Below are positions 8,123-18,005 of a stretch of 64,000 bases of DNA, in pieces. The first letter of the stretch is position 1; the number at the start of each line of letters is the position of its first letter. The DNA is from Anaerobacterium chartisolvens (GTDB taxonomy: Bacteria; Bacillota; Clostridia; Acetivibrionales; DSM-27016). The notes below the pieces were generated by a model that worked only from the letters and a program-made list of their open reading frames with translations, ran no database searches and was not told the origin of the DNA. Where the stretch lies: NCBI RefSeq assembly GCF_003337415.1, contig NZ_QPJT01000015.1:1-64000 (forward strand), given 5' to 3'. Made by a program: the position numbers and the translations under genes.

Positions 8123-11100
8123 TTATTTTCGTATCATTCTCTGCCTTTTCTGCTTTAGTAATTCAAGCTGCTTTTCTGCTCTCTGATTTACCTGAGTAAA
8201 CACAGGCTTTTCCTGCTCCTGGCTGCCGGCGCTCAAGTACTTTGAAAGCGAAGACACGGTATTGTATTTATACAGGTCAACTACCGCTATATCGGTTTCA
8301 AAGCTTTCCTTTAATTTGGAGTGAAGCTGTATGAGGAGAAGTGAGTCGCCCCCCAGTGCAAAAAACTCATCAAGCACTCCAATCCTGTCTATTCCAAGTA
8401 TCCTTTGCCATATTTCCGCAAGCTTTTTTTCTGTGTCGCTTTTAGCAGGTATGAATTCATTATCCAGCTCGGGCCTCGGGTGAAGCTGCTGCGCCGGTGC
8501 CGCTGCCGTGATGCCTTCGGCTGCCCCTGCTCTGTTTGTATAATCCGCCTGACGGAAGGCCTCCTGTATGTCCCTCGTTGACACAACTACCTGATACTTA
8601 AAGCAGCCCTTAAAAATCCGTTTTAAGACCTCATTGCCTTCTGAAACAGAAATTCCTTCGTCAAAGCTCTTATTTCTGCGCCTCTTATCTTCCCTGCAAA
8701 GCCTTTCCAGTTCGGCGAAATCAGAATTTTGAGCTGCCGCCGCTCTCGATTTTATACCCTCGGCAGCGGCCTCTCCTATGAGCTTCATTGAGAAGCCCGT
8801 TATTTCAACCAGCCTCAATCCTTTGTCGTTCATAATGCTTATATCGCTGGTTATTATCTCCTCGGATTTGCCGTAACCATTTTTAAACCTTATATGCGCG
8901 TATATTTTACGTGGTATGGCGGCATTAATGTCCAGCCTTCCATACGAAAACGGCAGGTAGCTGCCTCCCGCCGCCAGCCTTACCGAGCCGGTAGCGGCGT
9001 CTGCCACAGCGGGATGAAACCTGTAGCTCGCCATGTCACCTTCAAATTCCTCATCAAGCTCAATTTGCACCAATGCCTCATCATTTCCCATGTCAAAGCT
9101 TTTTAGGTTTTTCCATCTCCTTCCAAAGCTTATAAACTCCTCTGAGGCCGCCTTATTCCTTTCGGATTCAGGCATTATGTCCCTTCGGCATCTTGAGGAT
9201 ATTTGGGATAAATCGTCCTGCACCCCGGAATTCTCCTCCTCCAGTCTGCAAACGGTGCCTCTCACATGCTCCTGCCAGCCGTTTGTACCGCCTTTTGAAG
9301 CATGGCTCCTGCTCACTATCTGGAAGCTGTACGCTGACCCGGATTTGCCCAGGATAGTGAAAACATCACGTTTTTCACCTGCAGCTACCGCCATGGGAGA
9401 AAGAAAAATTACATCGGCAATCCGGCTCCGCACACCTCCCTCTATCTCTTCAAACGCCGCTCTCGCCATTTCAATATAGGTTGTACCAGCTATTGTAGGC
9501 GTGCCCAGAACTAAATGCTCAGAAAGAACCCAATGGCTTTCAGGGGACATCTGGGTCATATATACCGTCTTTTGCTCGCTGTGAGCAAGCCTGTCCCCCA
9601 GCAGCGGATGGAGGCTTTGAGGCTTGGAAGAGGTTGCCGCCGCCATTCCTGTGCCGGGCCACCTGTCCCAGTTTATTGAAATGACCCTTGTTCCATAATG
9701 TGAATCATTCTGCCTTGCAAACGCATCCATAAACGCATTTGCCGCACTGTAGTCCGCCTGTCCGAAGCCTCCCGTCAGTGCGTTCAGCGAAGAGTAGAAT
9801 ATAAAGAAATCGGGCTTCTCATCCTTAAAAGCATCATGAATGGCAACTGTTCCCCTTACCTTGGGAGCAAGTACTTTTTCCGCAAATTCACGTTTTTTTA
9901 TTTGGATCATTCCGCCGCCCGGTATCCCGGCCGCATGGAAAATGCCGTCTATGCTGCCGAATTTTTGTTGAGCCTGCCTTCTCACGTCCCGCAGAGCTTC
10001 AGGGCTTGTGATGTCGGCACTGCATATAAGCAGGTCGGCTCCCTTGCCTATACATGCGGTAAGCCTCTGTATTACCTTTGACACCTTATCCTCCGGGCCT
10101 TTTGACTGAAGCCAATCCTCCCATTTTTCCCGTTCAATAAATTGTGACCGGGCCACAAGCACAAGCCTTGCCTTAGCCTCTTGGGCAAGATGCTCCGCCA
10201 GTGCAAGCCCTATCCCCCCAAGTCCTCCCGTAATCAAATACACCCCTTTGGGCTTAAGTGCTATGGCATCGCCGTTGTTGCCGTGCAACGGCACTCTTTC
10301 ATAGGCCAGCTCCCACCTCTCGGTTCCCCTGTAATCAACCTGAGCCTCCTTAGTCTCGGAATATATTTCGGCTGCCAACTGTTTAAGCATCTCGTCTAAA
10401 TACCGGCTGTCCTTCCGGGGCATTACAAAGCCTATATCACTGCATTTTATTGCGGGGTATTCTATAGGTATAACCCTGCACGGCCCCATTGACATGGCTT
10501 TTCCCGTGCATATGCGCCTGCCGCCCAATTCATCACCCGGATGATCCGATATTAGCTTGATGTCCACAGGACATTTCCAGCCCAGCTCTCCATATGCCTG
10601 TGCGGTATACAGCATACTGTAGAACAACCTCTCCCCGCATTCTATATAATTCTCGTCCCCGCAGCCGTCAGCGTCACCCGTTACTCCCATAAGATTTACC
10701 ACAATGCATCCCTTGCCCCCTGAATTTCCAGCTTCATGGAGCAGTGATTTATAATCGGCAGGTGAATTGGGGTTAAACTGGTAAGTATTTTCCGATATTT
10801 TCTTATATTCCGAAGCGGCAGATGCAATAATAATGCCGTCCCCTTTTAAAGCCAAAAGTTCCGTAAGCCTTTCTGTGAAGCTGCCCTCCTCTGCCAGAAT
10901 AAGCATTGACCTGCCGTCTGTCACAGCGGTGGAAGAGCTGTATGGCACATCCCTCACAGACTGCTTCCATACAGGGGTGTAAAACCATTCGTCAATATCC
11001 TTTTTCTTTTTTGCATTTATATTCTGCCTTGTATTTTTCATAGGAGCGGATGTCCAGTATGACTTCCCTTCAAATGGGTATGACGGAAGCGGTATGCGCC

Positions 11101-14100
11101 TTCTTTTTTGCCCCTCATACAGCTTTTCCCAGTCAATTCCTTCTTCCGCAAGCCACCTGTGGCCCAATTCCTCAAGGGAGTCTCCTTGCGTATTCCTGAT
11201 AGTCTCTGTGCCGTATGTCCCCTTATTATCCTTGTTGTCAAAAGCCCTTTTAGACCCGGCACTCATATTTGACAATATCTCTATTGCGTCCTCACGCGAA
11301 GCGCACACTAAAAACCTTCTGATTTCATGCTCTCTTCTTCCCACCTGAAGGGTATAGGCGGCGTCCGCCATGCTAATACCTTCGTTGCTGCTCAAAAACT
11401 CCGCAAGCTCCTTGCTCATGGCATCTAAGGCTGTGCCGGTCTTAGCCGAAAGCACTATAAGGTACTCTCCGTCTCCGGCGGCGTCCGGCTGTGCCTTGGG
11501 AGCCTCCTCAAGCACCGCGTGTGCGTTTGTACCCCCTATCCCAAAGGAGCTTACCCCCGCCCGGCGAGGATCTTCTCCGCTTTTCCATTCGGCAAGAGCC
11601 GCGTTTACGAAAAACGGGCTGTTTTCAAAATCAATTTTGGGGTTGGGCTTATAAAAATTCACGCTGGGCGGGATTTTTCCCTTGTTAAGTGACAGCACCG
11701 TTTTAATCAGCCCCGTTACACCGGAAGCAGAGTCAAGGTGCCCTATATTTGTTTTTACAGAGCCCACCGCGCAGAAATTTCTTTTATCGGTATAAGTACC
11801 AAACACCTGCTTCAATGCTTCTATTTCTATTGGATCTCCCATAGGAGTTCCCGTGCCGTGTGCTTCTATGTATGTAATTGTAGCGGGATCAATTCCGGCC
11901 TTCCTCTGTGCCTCATGTATTACCCTTGCCTGTCCGTCCAGTCTCGGGGCGGTGTAGCCTACCTTCATAGAGCCGTCGTTATTTATTGCCGAGCCCTTTA
12001 TAACGGCCCATATATTATCTCTGTCCCTGACAGCCTTATCCAGCCTTTTTAATACTACAACCCCCGCGCCGTTTCCTCCCACAGTACCCTTTGCCTTCTC
12101 ATCAAACGCGCGGCAGTGCCCGTCAGGAGAAAGTATCATTCCCTCCTGGTACATATAGCCTTTTTTCTGCGGAAGTCTTACGCTTACTCCTCCTGCCAGA
12201 GCCATATCGCACTCCCCGCTGTTTAAGCTGCGGCACGCAAGATGGACTGCAACTAAAGAGGAGGAGCACGCCGTCTGCACCGTCATCCCTGGCCCTTCAA
12301 GGTTCAGCTTATATGCTACTCTGGTGGCCAGAAAATCCTTATCATTGCTTATCATGATCTGATAATCGTTAGCAAGCCCTTCGCTTCCTTCCCCACCCGA
12401 CAGGTTTTTTATATAGGTATTCATTCCGGTGCTTGCAAATACTCCTATAGAGCCATTGTATTTCTCCGAATCGTATCCCGAATTTTCAAGCGCCCTCCAT
12501 GACTCCTCAAGGAATATTCTCTGCTGAGGGTCCAGTACCGCGGCCTCTCTCGGGTTATATCCAAAGAACAACGCATCAAATTTGTCCACTCCGTCAAGGA
12601 TTCCCCATGCCTTTACATATTCTGGCCTGTCCAGCATGTCGGGATCTACTCCCTCTTCAATAACCTCCTCATCGGTAAAACGGGATATTGATTCTACGCC
12701 CCTCTCAAGATTGCTCCAGAATTCATCTATATTTGCCGCCCCGGGAAATCTCCCACTTAGGCCTATTACCGCTATATCCTGACCTTCCGTTTCTTTTGCT
12801 TCGGCTGCATTTGCAGAAGGAACATTTATTGCCGTGCGGGACTTTCCATCCAGATATTGCGCCAAGGTATGGACAGTGGGATATTTGAACAGCTCAAGCA
12901 TAGGTATATCCCTGCCCAAAAGCTTTTCCACCCTGCTTCTCACCTGTGCAAGCAGCAGGGAATGGCCTCCCAGATCGAAAAAATTATCATTGACTCCTAC
13001 GGCGTCACGCTTTAGCACATCCCTCCATATGTCTGCAATTTGCTTCTCTGTCTCATTGGAAGGAGCCTCATACTCTTCTTCGGATAAACTTCCAAGGCTT
13101 TTCGGCATAGGGAGGGCCTTGCGGTCAATTTTTCTGTTCGGGGTCATGGGGAAGGACTCCATTACTACAAAAGCGGAGGGTATCATATAATCGGGAAGCT
13201 TTTCTTTAAGCAGCTTTCGCAGCAAGGATGCATCAAGGCTGCCCGCATCATACCCCGAATGAGGCACTATATATGCAACCAAAGACTTCTCCCCCGGTAT
13301 TACCTCCCTCGCCGCAACAACGCTCTGCTTGACAGAAGGGCTCTGGCACAGAAGAGACTCAATCTCTCCCAGCTCTATTCTAAATCCCCTTATCTTTACC
13401 TGATGGTCAAGCCTCCCTACAAACTCCATTCTCCCGTCCTTAAGAAACCTCACCAGATCCCCTGTTTTGTATATGCGTGCCCCCAATGCGTTAACAAACG
13501 GATTTGGAACAAACCTCTCACGCGTCAGCTCAGGCTGGTTAAGATATCCTCTGGCAAGCCCGTCCCCGCCTATATATAATTCTCCGGGAATTCCAACCGG
13601 CATATGCCTCATCATGGGATTTAATATATACACCTTTGTGTTTCCTATTGGTTTACCTATTGTCACAGCGTGTCCGCTTGCTATTTGCTCCATTGAAGAC
13701 CATATTGTGGTTTCGGTTGGGCCATACATATTCCAAAGGCACCCGCACCTGTCCGCAAGCTTAAACGCCAGCTCCTCCGGCAATGCCTCGCCTCCGCAGA
13801 GTATTCTGAGCGTTTTGCTTCCCTTCCAGCCCGACTGAAGTATAATTCTCCATGTGGCAGGAGTGGCCTGCATAATGGTTATGCGATGCTTATCCATAAG
13901 CTCTGTAAGCCTGCTGCCGTCTGATGTATCATCCCTTGCCGCGAGGACTACACTAGCACCGGCTATGAGGGGCATAAACAGCTCCAGCCCCGCAATATCA
14001 AAGGATAATGTGGTAACAGCCAAAAGCTTGTCTCTGTCCTTCAGCCCTGTCTTTTGCGCGGTAGATACCAGAAAATTCAGAAGGGCATACTGCTCAATCT

Positions 14101-17100
14101 GGACTCCCTTTGGCTTTCCCGTTGAGCCCGATGTATAAATAAGGTATGCAAGGCTCTCCCTCTCTCCTTTGCACACATTAACCTCCGGGTAATGCATATC
14201 TATTGCCTGCCACTCTCTGTCCAGACAAATAATTTTGGCGTTATGATCCGGGAGTGTGTCTGCCAGTGCTTCTTGGGTTAAAACTATGCCTGTCTGCGCA
14301 TCCTCCAGCATATATGCAATACGCTCACTAGGAAATATAGGGTCCATCGGAAGGTACGCCGCTCCCGCCTTGTGTATTCCAAGCAGTGCCACCAGCATTT
14401 GCGGAGTTCGGTCCATATATACGCCAACTACCGTTTCGCGGCCCGCGCCCGACTCAATGAGATAGTTCGCCAGCTTATTGGAACGGCTGCTCAGTTCCCG
14501 GTATGTCATTGACCCGTCGCGGCTTATAACCGCCAATGCCTCGGGAGATCTCTCCGCCTGCATATCGAATAGCTGAACCCAGCATTTCACATCTCCCAAG
14601 TCCAGCTCCGTCCTGTTCCATTGTTCAATCTGCATAAGCTCTTCCGGCTGAGTTAGAATTTCATACCCATCCAAATACTCGTCGGGAGACGCGCAAATGC
14701 CCTTTAAGAGCTGCTTATAATGCCCTGCCATTCTCGCAATATCCTCAGTGTTAAACAGTGATGTATTATATTCAAAATCCACCGCCAGAGAATCTCCGGC
14801 ATCCCTTACGTCTACACATAGATCAAACCGTGCAAAGCCGCTGTCCATATCCATGGTTGAGATGTTCATTTCTGAAAACACATGTCCCTGCGACGGAGTG
14901 TTTTGAAGACTGAAAAGTATCTGAAATAAAGGGTTGCGGCTCATATCCCTCTGTATATTTAATTCCTCCACAAGCTTTTCAAACGGTATATCCTGATTCG
15001 CATACGCCTCCAGCGTCACCTTTTTTACTCTGCTTAACAGCTCCGAGAATTTATCCCCCGCCGAAAATGACGTGCGCAGCACCATATTGTTTACGAAAAA
15101 GCCTATAAGTCCCTCGATTTCCTTCCTGTTGCGGTTGGCTACAGGAGATCCCACTATAATGTCCTGCTGCCCGGTGTAACGGTAAAGCAGAAGCTTAAAA
15201 GCGGCAAGCAGCAGCATAAAAAGAGTGCAATTTTCTCTTCTTGCAAGCACCTGCAGTTTTTTCACCATAGAACCGGGTATGGAGGCGGTGAGTTTAGCCC
15301 CTGTATACTGCTGTATTGCGGGCCTATTCTTAATTATGGGAAGCTCCAGTACCGGCAGCTCTCCCGAAAGCTTGGTCTTCCAGAATTCAAGCTGCTGTTT
15401 TGTTTCCTCACCCTCTGCTCTTTGCAGCTGCCAACGGGCAAAGTCGGCATACTGTATGTCCAAATCCGCAAGCTTTGCGTCTTTTCCTTCTAAAGCCGCT
15501 TCATAGTACTGTGAAAGCTCCTTAAGCAAAATTCCGAAGGACCACCCGTCAAAGATAATATGGTGTACCGCAAGCACCAGTAAATGCTCGTCCTCCGAAA
15601 GCCTGATCAGCCTTCCCCTTACAAGAGGAGGGGTGTCAAGCCGGAACGGCCTTGACGCAACATCTTCAGCCAGCTCCATCGCCTTATTCTGTCTTTCATC
15701 CGGGGGCATATGGCTGATGTCATCCATATCAAGCCTGAATTCATATTCTTTATTCAACAATTGTACAGGCGTGCCGTCCTCTTCATAAAATGACGACGAG
15801 AGAATTTTATGCCTTTGTATAACCATGCACACGCTCTTCTCCATCAAATCTGCCCTAAGACTTCCTTTGAGCCTAAGCGCAGTATAGAGATTGTACTGGG
15901 GGCTTTCGCTGTTCAAGCGGTCAAGGAACCACAGCCTCTTCTGTCCGAAGGAAAGGGGCAGCCTGCCTGTGTCCGGCAGAAAGGTCTTTATGCTTTCGCT
16001 GCCTCCAGATTTATTTTTGCCTGCACCGTCAATAATGCACGCCAGCGCTTCTATGCAGGGATTTTCAAAAAACTCCGATTGAGTTAATTCAACATCGAAA
16101 AGATCCCTTATTCGTGAAATGACGCGTGTGATTTTAAGAGAATCCCCTCCCAGATCAAAAAAGCTGTCACGCGTTCCAACTCTGGAATAGCCCAGTATGT
16201 CACACCATACCTCAACAAGCCTTTTCTCTGTATCATTTTTAGGAGGCTCTATTACTCTGTTTCTGATGTCGCTGTCCATAAGGCTGTTAAGCTCGGCCCT
16301 TATTGCATCGTATTCTCCGTTTAAAAAGCTCTCCCTGAGCTTATATCTCTGTATTTTTCCACTGGTGGTTTTGGGCATACTTTTTATCGGAATAACGTCC
16401 GATACCTCTATTCCCGTCTTTTCACCTATGCACCTCTTTATATCGGCCGACAGAGGCATAAAGCTTTCCGCCTTCTGTTTAAAAAGAATAAACATTACAA
16501 TACGATCACACTGCAATCCCTCGTCAAATATTCCCACAGCCGCCGCTTTTCCCAGCTCTACTCCTTCAATCTCCTCCGCTGCACGCTCAATATCATGAGA
16601 ATAGAAATTTTGTCCCGCTACAAATATTACATCCTTTGCCCGCCCTGTTATGACAAGGCGCTTATCCCTCATAAAGCCCAAATCGCCGGTATTCAGCCAT
16701 CCGTCGCCGGTAATGGCCTGCCTTGTAGCCTCGGGGTTGTTGTAATACCCGCAGGTAACATTGGCTCCCGATATTTGTATATTCCCAATCCTGTTTTCGC
16801 CAAGATCGTTATTGTCTTCTCCGCATATTCTTACACGGCAGTCATAAATAGGTAAGCCGACATCGACAAAGGTAACAGCCCTTATGTCTTCCGTCGTAGC
16901 CTCTCTCACAGTCTGTCCTATTTTTAGATATTCCCTGTTTAAAGTGACGCACCTAAGCTCATCCCCCATATGCGGGAAGGTTACTGCTATTGTTCCTTCC
17001 GCAAGGCCATATACGGGGTACATGGCATTTCTTCTTAAGCCATACCCGGACAGCTTGTCTAAAAACTCATTGCACAGACCGGCAGAAATAGGCTCAGCCC

Positions 17101-17977
17101 CATTGTATATAAGCCTTATACCAGATAAATCCCAATCTTTTTTAACATCCTCGTTAAAAAATTTAAGGAAATGCTTGTATCCAAAATTGGGGGAATATGT
17201 AATTGTGACATTATGCTCGCTGGCCTTGGAAATCCACAGAGAGGGGTGCCTTATAAAAAGCTGGGTATGCATGTTGTACTGGTTCATGCAGGCCAGAACG
17301 CCCTTTATATGGGTTCCTATCAGTCCCATGTCGTGCGTAAGGGGCATCCAGTTTAGCCCTGTGTCACAGCAATTTATACCCGTCCATTTTATAACTGAGC
17401 TTAAGTTTGCAATTACATTTTTGTGGGTTATTATAACCCCTTTAGGCTCCCCGGTGGAACCCGAGGAAAACTGTACGAAAGCCATGTCGTCAGGGCCTGT
17501 GCTATGGATTTCCCCCTGCTCTCCTCCGTTCTCCATATCCTCGACATAAGCAGTCCTTTTTGTTATGGAAGCCATTTGTTCCTGAAGTCCCTTTTTATCG
17601 GCGAAGCCCTCAAGCTTGAGCATAAAATCCCTTGAGGCAAGCATACATGGGTTATCCAGTACCTCCCATATTTTAAAAAGCTTCATTTTATGCTCATCAT
17701 TTGTGCCGGGGGATACCGGAACCGGTATCATGGCACCCAAAATACAGGCCCAGAAGGAATAAACAAATTTTTCATTGTCATCTATTTGGAAAATAACCTG
17801 ATCCCCCTGCTTAAAGCCAGCCTTCTGCAGCTTATACAGCAAGCTTAAGGAGGCATCGTACAGGGATTTATATGAAACATACCTTTCGTTTGTCTCGCCC
17901 AGTATAAAGGTTATTCCCTTTTCATGTTCATCCTTTCTGGAAATAATAAGCTCTGTTAAAGTTTCATGAGCAGACAT
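8123..17977 (-). CDS. Loading hybrid NRPS/PKS: FAAL-ACP-C-A(Gly)-PCP-KS-KR-DH-ACP
   Basis: 3284 aa. Domains: AMP-dependent fatty acyl ligase 1-565 (SSGSTGEPKG at 171-180; MPLTHDMGLIG typical of lipopeptide starter ligases such as MycA); ACP Ser613; condensation 672-1110 (HHIIFDG at 805); adenylation 1130-1625; PCP Ser1673; KS 1733-2160 (Cys1904, His2040, His2080); a short AT scar 2160-2310 with no AT fold; KR 2330-2780 (TGGLGGIG at 2583, Ser2729, Tyr2743, Asn2747); DH-like 2788-3070; ACP Ser3212. The specificity residues read D-I-L-Q-L-G-M-I-W-K, close to glycine codes. It should prime with a fatty acid, add Gly, then a reduced ketide unit. DH is atypical: the HxxxGxxxxP Pro is Ala2830 and the DxxxQ/H residue is Gly2997. 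Stop is a few bases before the next PKS start. Confidence 0.93.
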   Translation of the reverse strand: MSAHETLTELIISRKDEHEKGITFILGETNERYVSYKSLYDASLSLLYKLQKAGFKQGDQVIFQIDDNEKFVYSFWACILGAMIPVPVSPGTNDEHKMKLFKIWEVLDNPCMLASRDFMLKLEGFADKKGLQEQMASITKRTAYVEDMENGGEQGEIHSTGPDDMAFVQFSSGSTGEPKGVIITHKNVIANLSSVIKWTGINCCDTGLNWMPLTHDMGLIGTHIKGVLACMNQYNMHTQLFIRHPSLWISKASEHNVTITYSPNFGYKHFLKFFNEDVKKDWDLSGIRLIYNGAEPISAGLCNEFLDKLSGYGLRRNAMYPVYGLAEGTIAVTFPHMGDELRCVTLNREYLKIGQTVREATTEDIRAVTFVDVGLPIYDCRVRICGEDNNDLGENRIGNIQISGANVTCGYYNNPEATRQAITGDGWLNTGDLGFMRDKRLVITGRAKDVIFVAGQNFYSHDIERAAEEIEGVELGKAAAVGIFDEGLQCDRIVMFILFKQKAESFMPLSADIKRCIGEKTGIEVSDVIPIKSMPKTTSGKIQRYKLRESFLNGEYDAIRAELNSLMDSDIRNRVIEPPKNDTEKRLVEVWCDILGYSRVGTRDSFFDLGGDSLKITRVISRIRDLFDVELTQSEFFENPCIEALACIIDGAGKNKSGGSESIKTFLPDTGRLPLSFGQKRLWFLDRLNSESPQYNLYTALRLKGSLRADLMEKSVCMVIQRHKILSSSFYEEDGTPVQLLNKEYEFRLDMDDISHMPPDERQNKAMELAEDVASRPFRLDTPPLVRGRLIRLSEDEHLLVLAVHHIIFDGWSFGILLKELSQYYEAALEGKDAKLADLDIQYADFARWQLQRAEGEETKQQLEFWKTKLSGELPVLELPIIKNRPAIQQYTGAKLTASIPGSMVKKLQVLARRENCTLFMLLLAAFKLLLYRYTGQQDIIVGSPVANRNRKEIEGLIGFFVNNMVLRTSFSAGDKFSELLSRVKKVTLEAYANQDIPFEKLVEELNIQRDMSRNPLFQILFSLQNTPSQGHVFSEMNISTMDMDSGFARFDLCVDVRDAGDSLAVDFEYNTSLFNTEDIARMAGHYKQLLKGICASPDEYLDGYEILTQPEELMQIEQWNRTELDLGDVKCWVQLFDMQAERSPEALAVISRDGSMTYRELSSRSNKLANYLIESGAGRETVVGVYMDRTPQMLVALLGIHKAGAAYLPMDPIFPSERIAYMLEDAQTGIVLTQEALADTLPDHNAKIICLDREWQAIDMHYPEVNVCKGERESLAYLIYTSGSTGKPKGVQIEQYALLNFLVSTAQKTGLKDRDKLLAVTTLSFDIAGLELFMPLIAGASVVLAARDDTSDGSRLTELMDKHRITIMQATPATWRIILQSGWKGSKTLRILCGGEALPEELAFKLADRCGCLWNMYGPTETTIWSSMEQIASGHAVTIGKPIGNTKVYILNPMMRHMPVGIPGELYIGGDGLARGYLNQPELTRERFVPNPFVNALGARIYKTGDLVRFLKDGRMEFVGRLDHQVKIRGFRIELGEIESLLCQSPSVKQSVVAAREVIPGEKSLVAYIVPHSGYDAGSLDASLLRKLLKEKLPDYMIPSAFVVMESFPMTPNRKIDRKALPMPKSLGSLSEEEYEAPSNETEKQIADIWRDVLKRDAVGVNDNFFDLGGHSLLLAQVRSRVEKLLGRDIPMLELFKYPTVHTLAQYLDGKSRTAINVPSANAAEAKETEGQDIAVIGLSGRFPGAANIDEFWSNLERGVESISRFTDEEVIEEGVDPDMLDRPEYVKAWGILDGVDKFDALFFGYNPREAAVLDPQQRIFLEESWRALENSGYDSEKYNGSIGVFASTGMNTYIKNLSGGEGSEGLANDYQIMISNDKDFLATRVAYKLNLEGPGMTVQTACSSSLVAVHLACRSLNSGECDMALAGGVSVRLPQKKGYMYQEGMILSPDGHCRAFDEKAKGTVGGNGAGVVVLKRLDKAVRDRDNIWAVIKGSAINNDGSMKVGYTAPRLDGQARVIHEAQRKAGIDPATITYIEAHGTGTPMGDPIEIEALKQVFGTYTDKRNFCAVGSVKTNIGHLDSASGVTGLIKTVLSLNKGKIPPSVNFYKPNPKIDFENSPFFVNAALAEWKSGEDPRRAGVSSFGIGGTNAHAVLEEAPKAQPDAAGDGEYLIVLSAKTGTALDAMSKELAEFLSSNEGISMADAAYTLQVGRREHEIRRFLVCASREDAIEILSNMSAGSKRAFDNKDNKGTYGTETIRNTQGDSLEELGHRWLAEEGIDWEKLYEGQKRRRIPLPSYPFEGKSYWTSAPMKNTRQNINAKKKKDIDEWFYTPVWKQSVRDVPYSSSTAVTDGRSMLILAEEGSFTERLTELLALKGDGIIIASAASEYKKISENTYQFNPNSPADYKSLLHEAGNSGGKGCIVVNLMGVTGDADGCGDENYIECGERLFYSMLYTAQAYGELGWKCPVDIKLISDHPGDELGGRRICTGKAMSMGPCRVIPIEYPAIKCSDIGFVMPRKDSRYLDEMLKQLAAEIYSETKEAQVDYRGTERWELAYERVPLHGNNGDAIALKPKGVYLITGGLGGIGLALAEHLAQEAKARLVLVARSQFIEREKWEDWLQSKGPEDKVSKVIQRLTACIGKGADLLICSADITSPEALRDVRRQAQQKFGSIDGIFHAAGIPGGGMIQIKKREFAEKVLAPKVRGTVAIHDAFKDEKPDFFIFYSSLNALTGGFGQADYSAANAFMDAFARQNDSHYGTRVISINWDRWPGTGMAAATSSKPQSLHPLLGDRLAHSEQKTVYMTQMSPESHWVLSEHLVLGTPTIAGTTYIEMARAAFEEIEGGVRSRIADVIFLSPMAVAAGEKRDVFTILGKSGSAYSFQIVSRSHASKGGTNGWQEHVRGTVCRLEEENSGVQDDLSQISSRCRRDIMPESERNKAASEEFISFGRRWKNLKSFDMGNDEALVQIELDEEFEGDMASYRFHPAVADAATGSVRLAAGGSYLPFSYGRLDINAAIPRKIYAHIRFKNGYGKSEEIITSDISIMNDKGLRLVEITGFSMKLIGEAAAEGIKSRAAAAQNSDFAELERLCREDKRRRNKSFDEGISVSEGNEVLKRIFKGCFKYQVVVSTRDIQEAFRQADYTNRAGAAEGITAAAPAQQLHPRPELDNEFIPAKSDTEKKLAEIWQRILGIDRIGVLDEFFALGGDSLLLIQLHSKLKESFETDIAVVDLYKYNTVSSLSKYLSAGSQEQEKPVFTQVNQRAEKQLELLKQKRQRMIRK

Positions 17978-18005
17978 AACAAAACCCTCTTTTCAGATAT
18001 AATAT

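Noticed and set aside
16884-17549. 221-aa ORF antisense to the acyl-ligase domain
   Set aside because: The minus-strand frame has complete ligase motifs; no ribosome site or recognisable domain on the plus strand.
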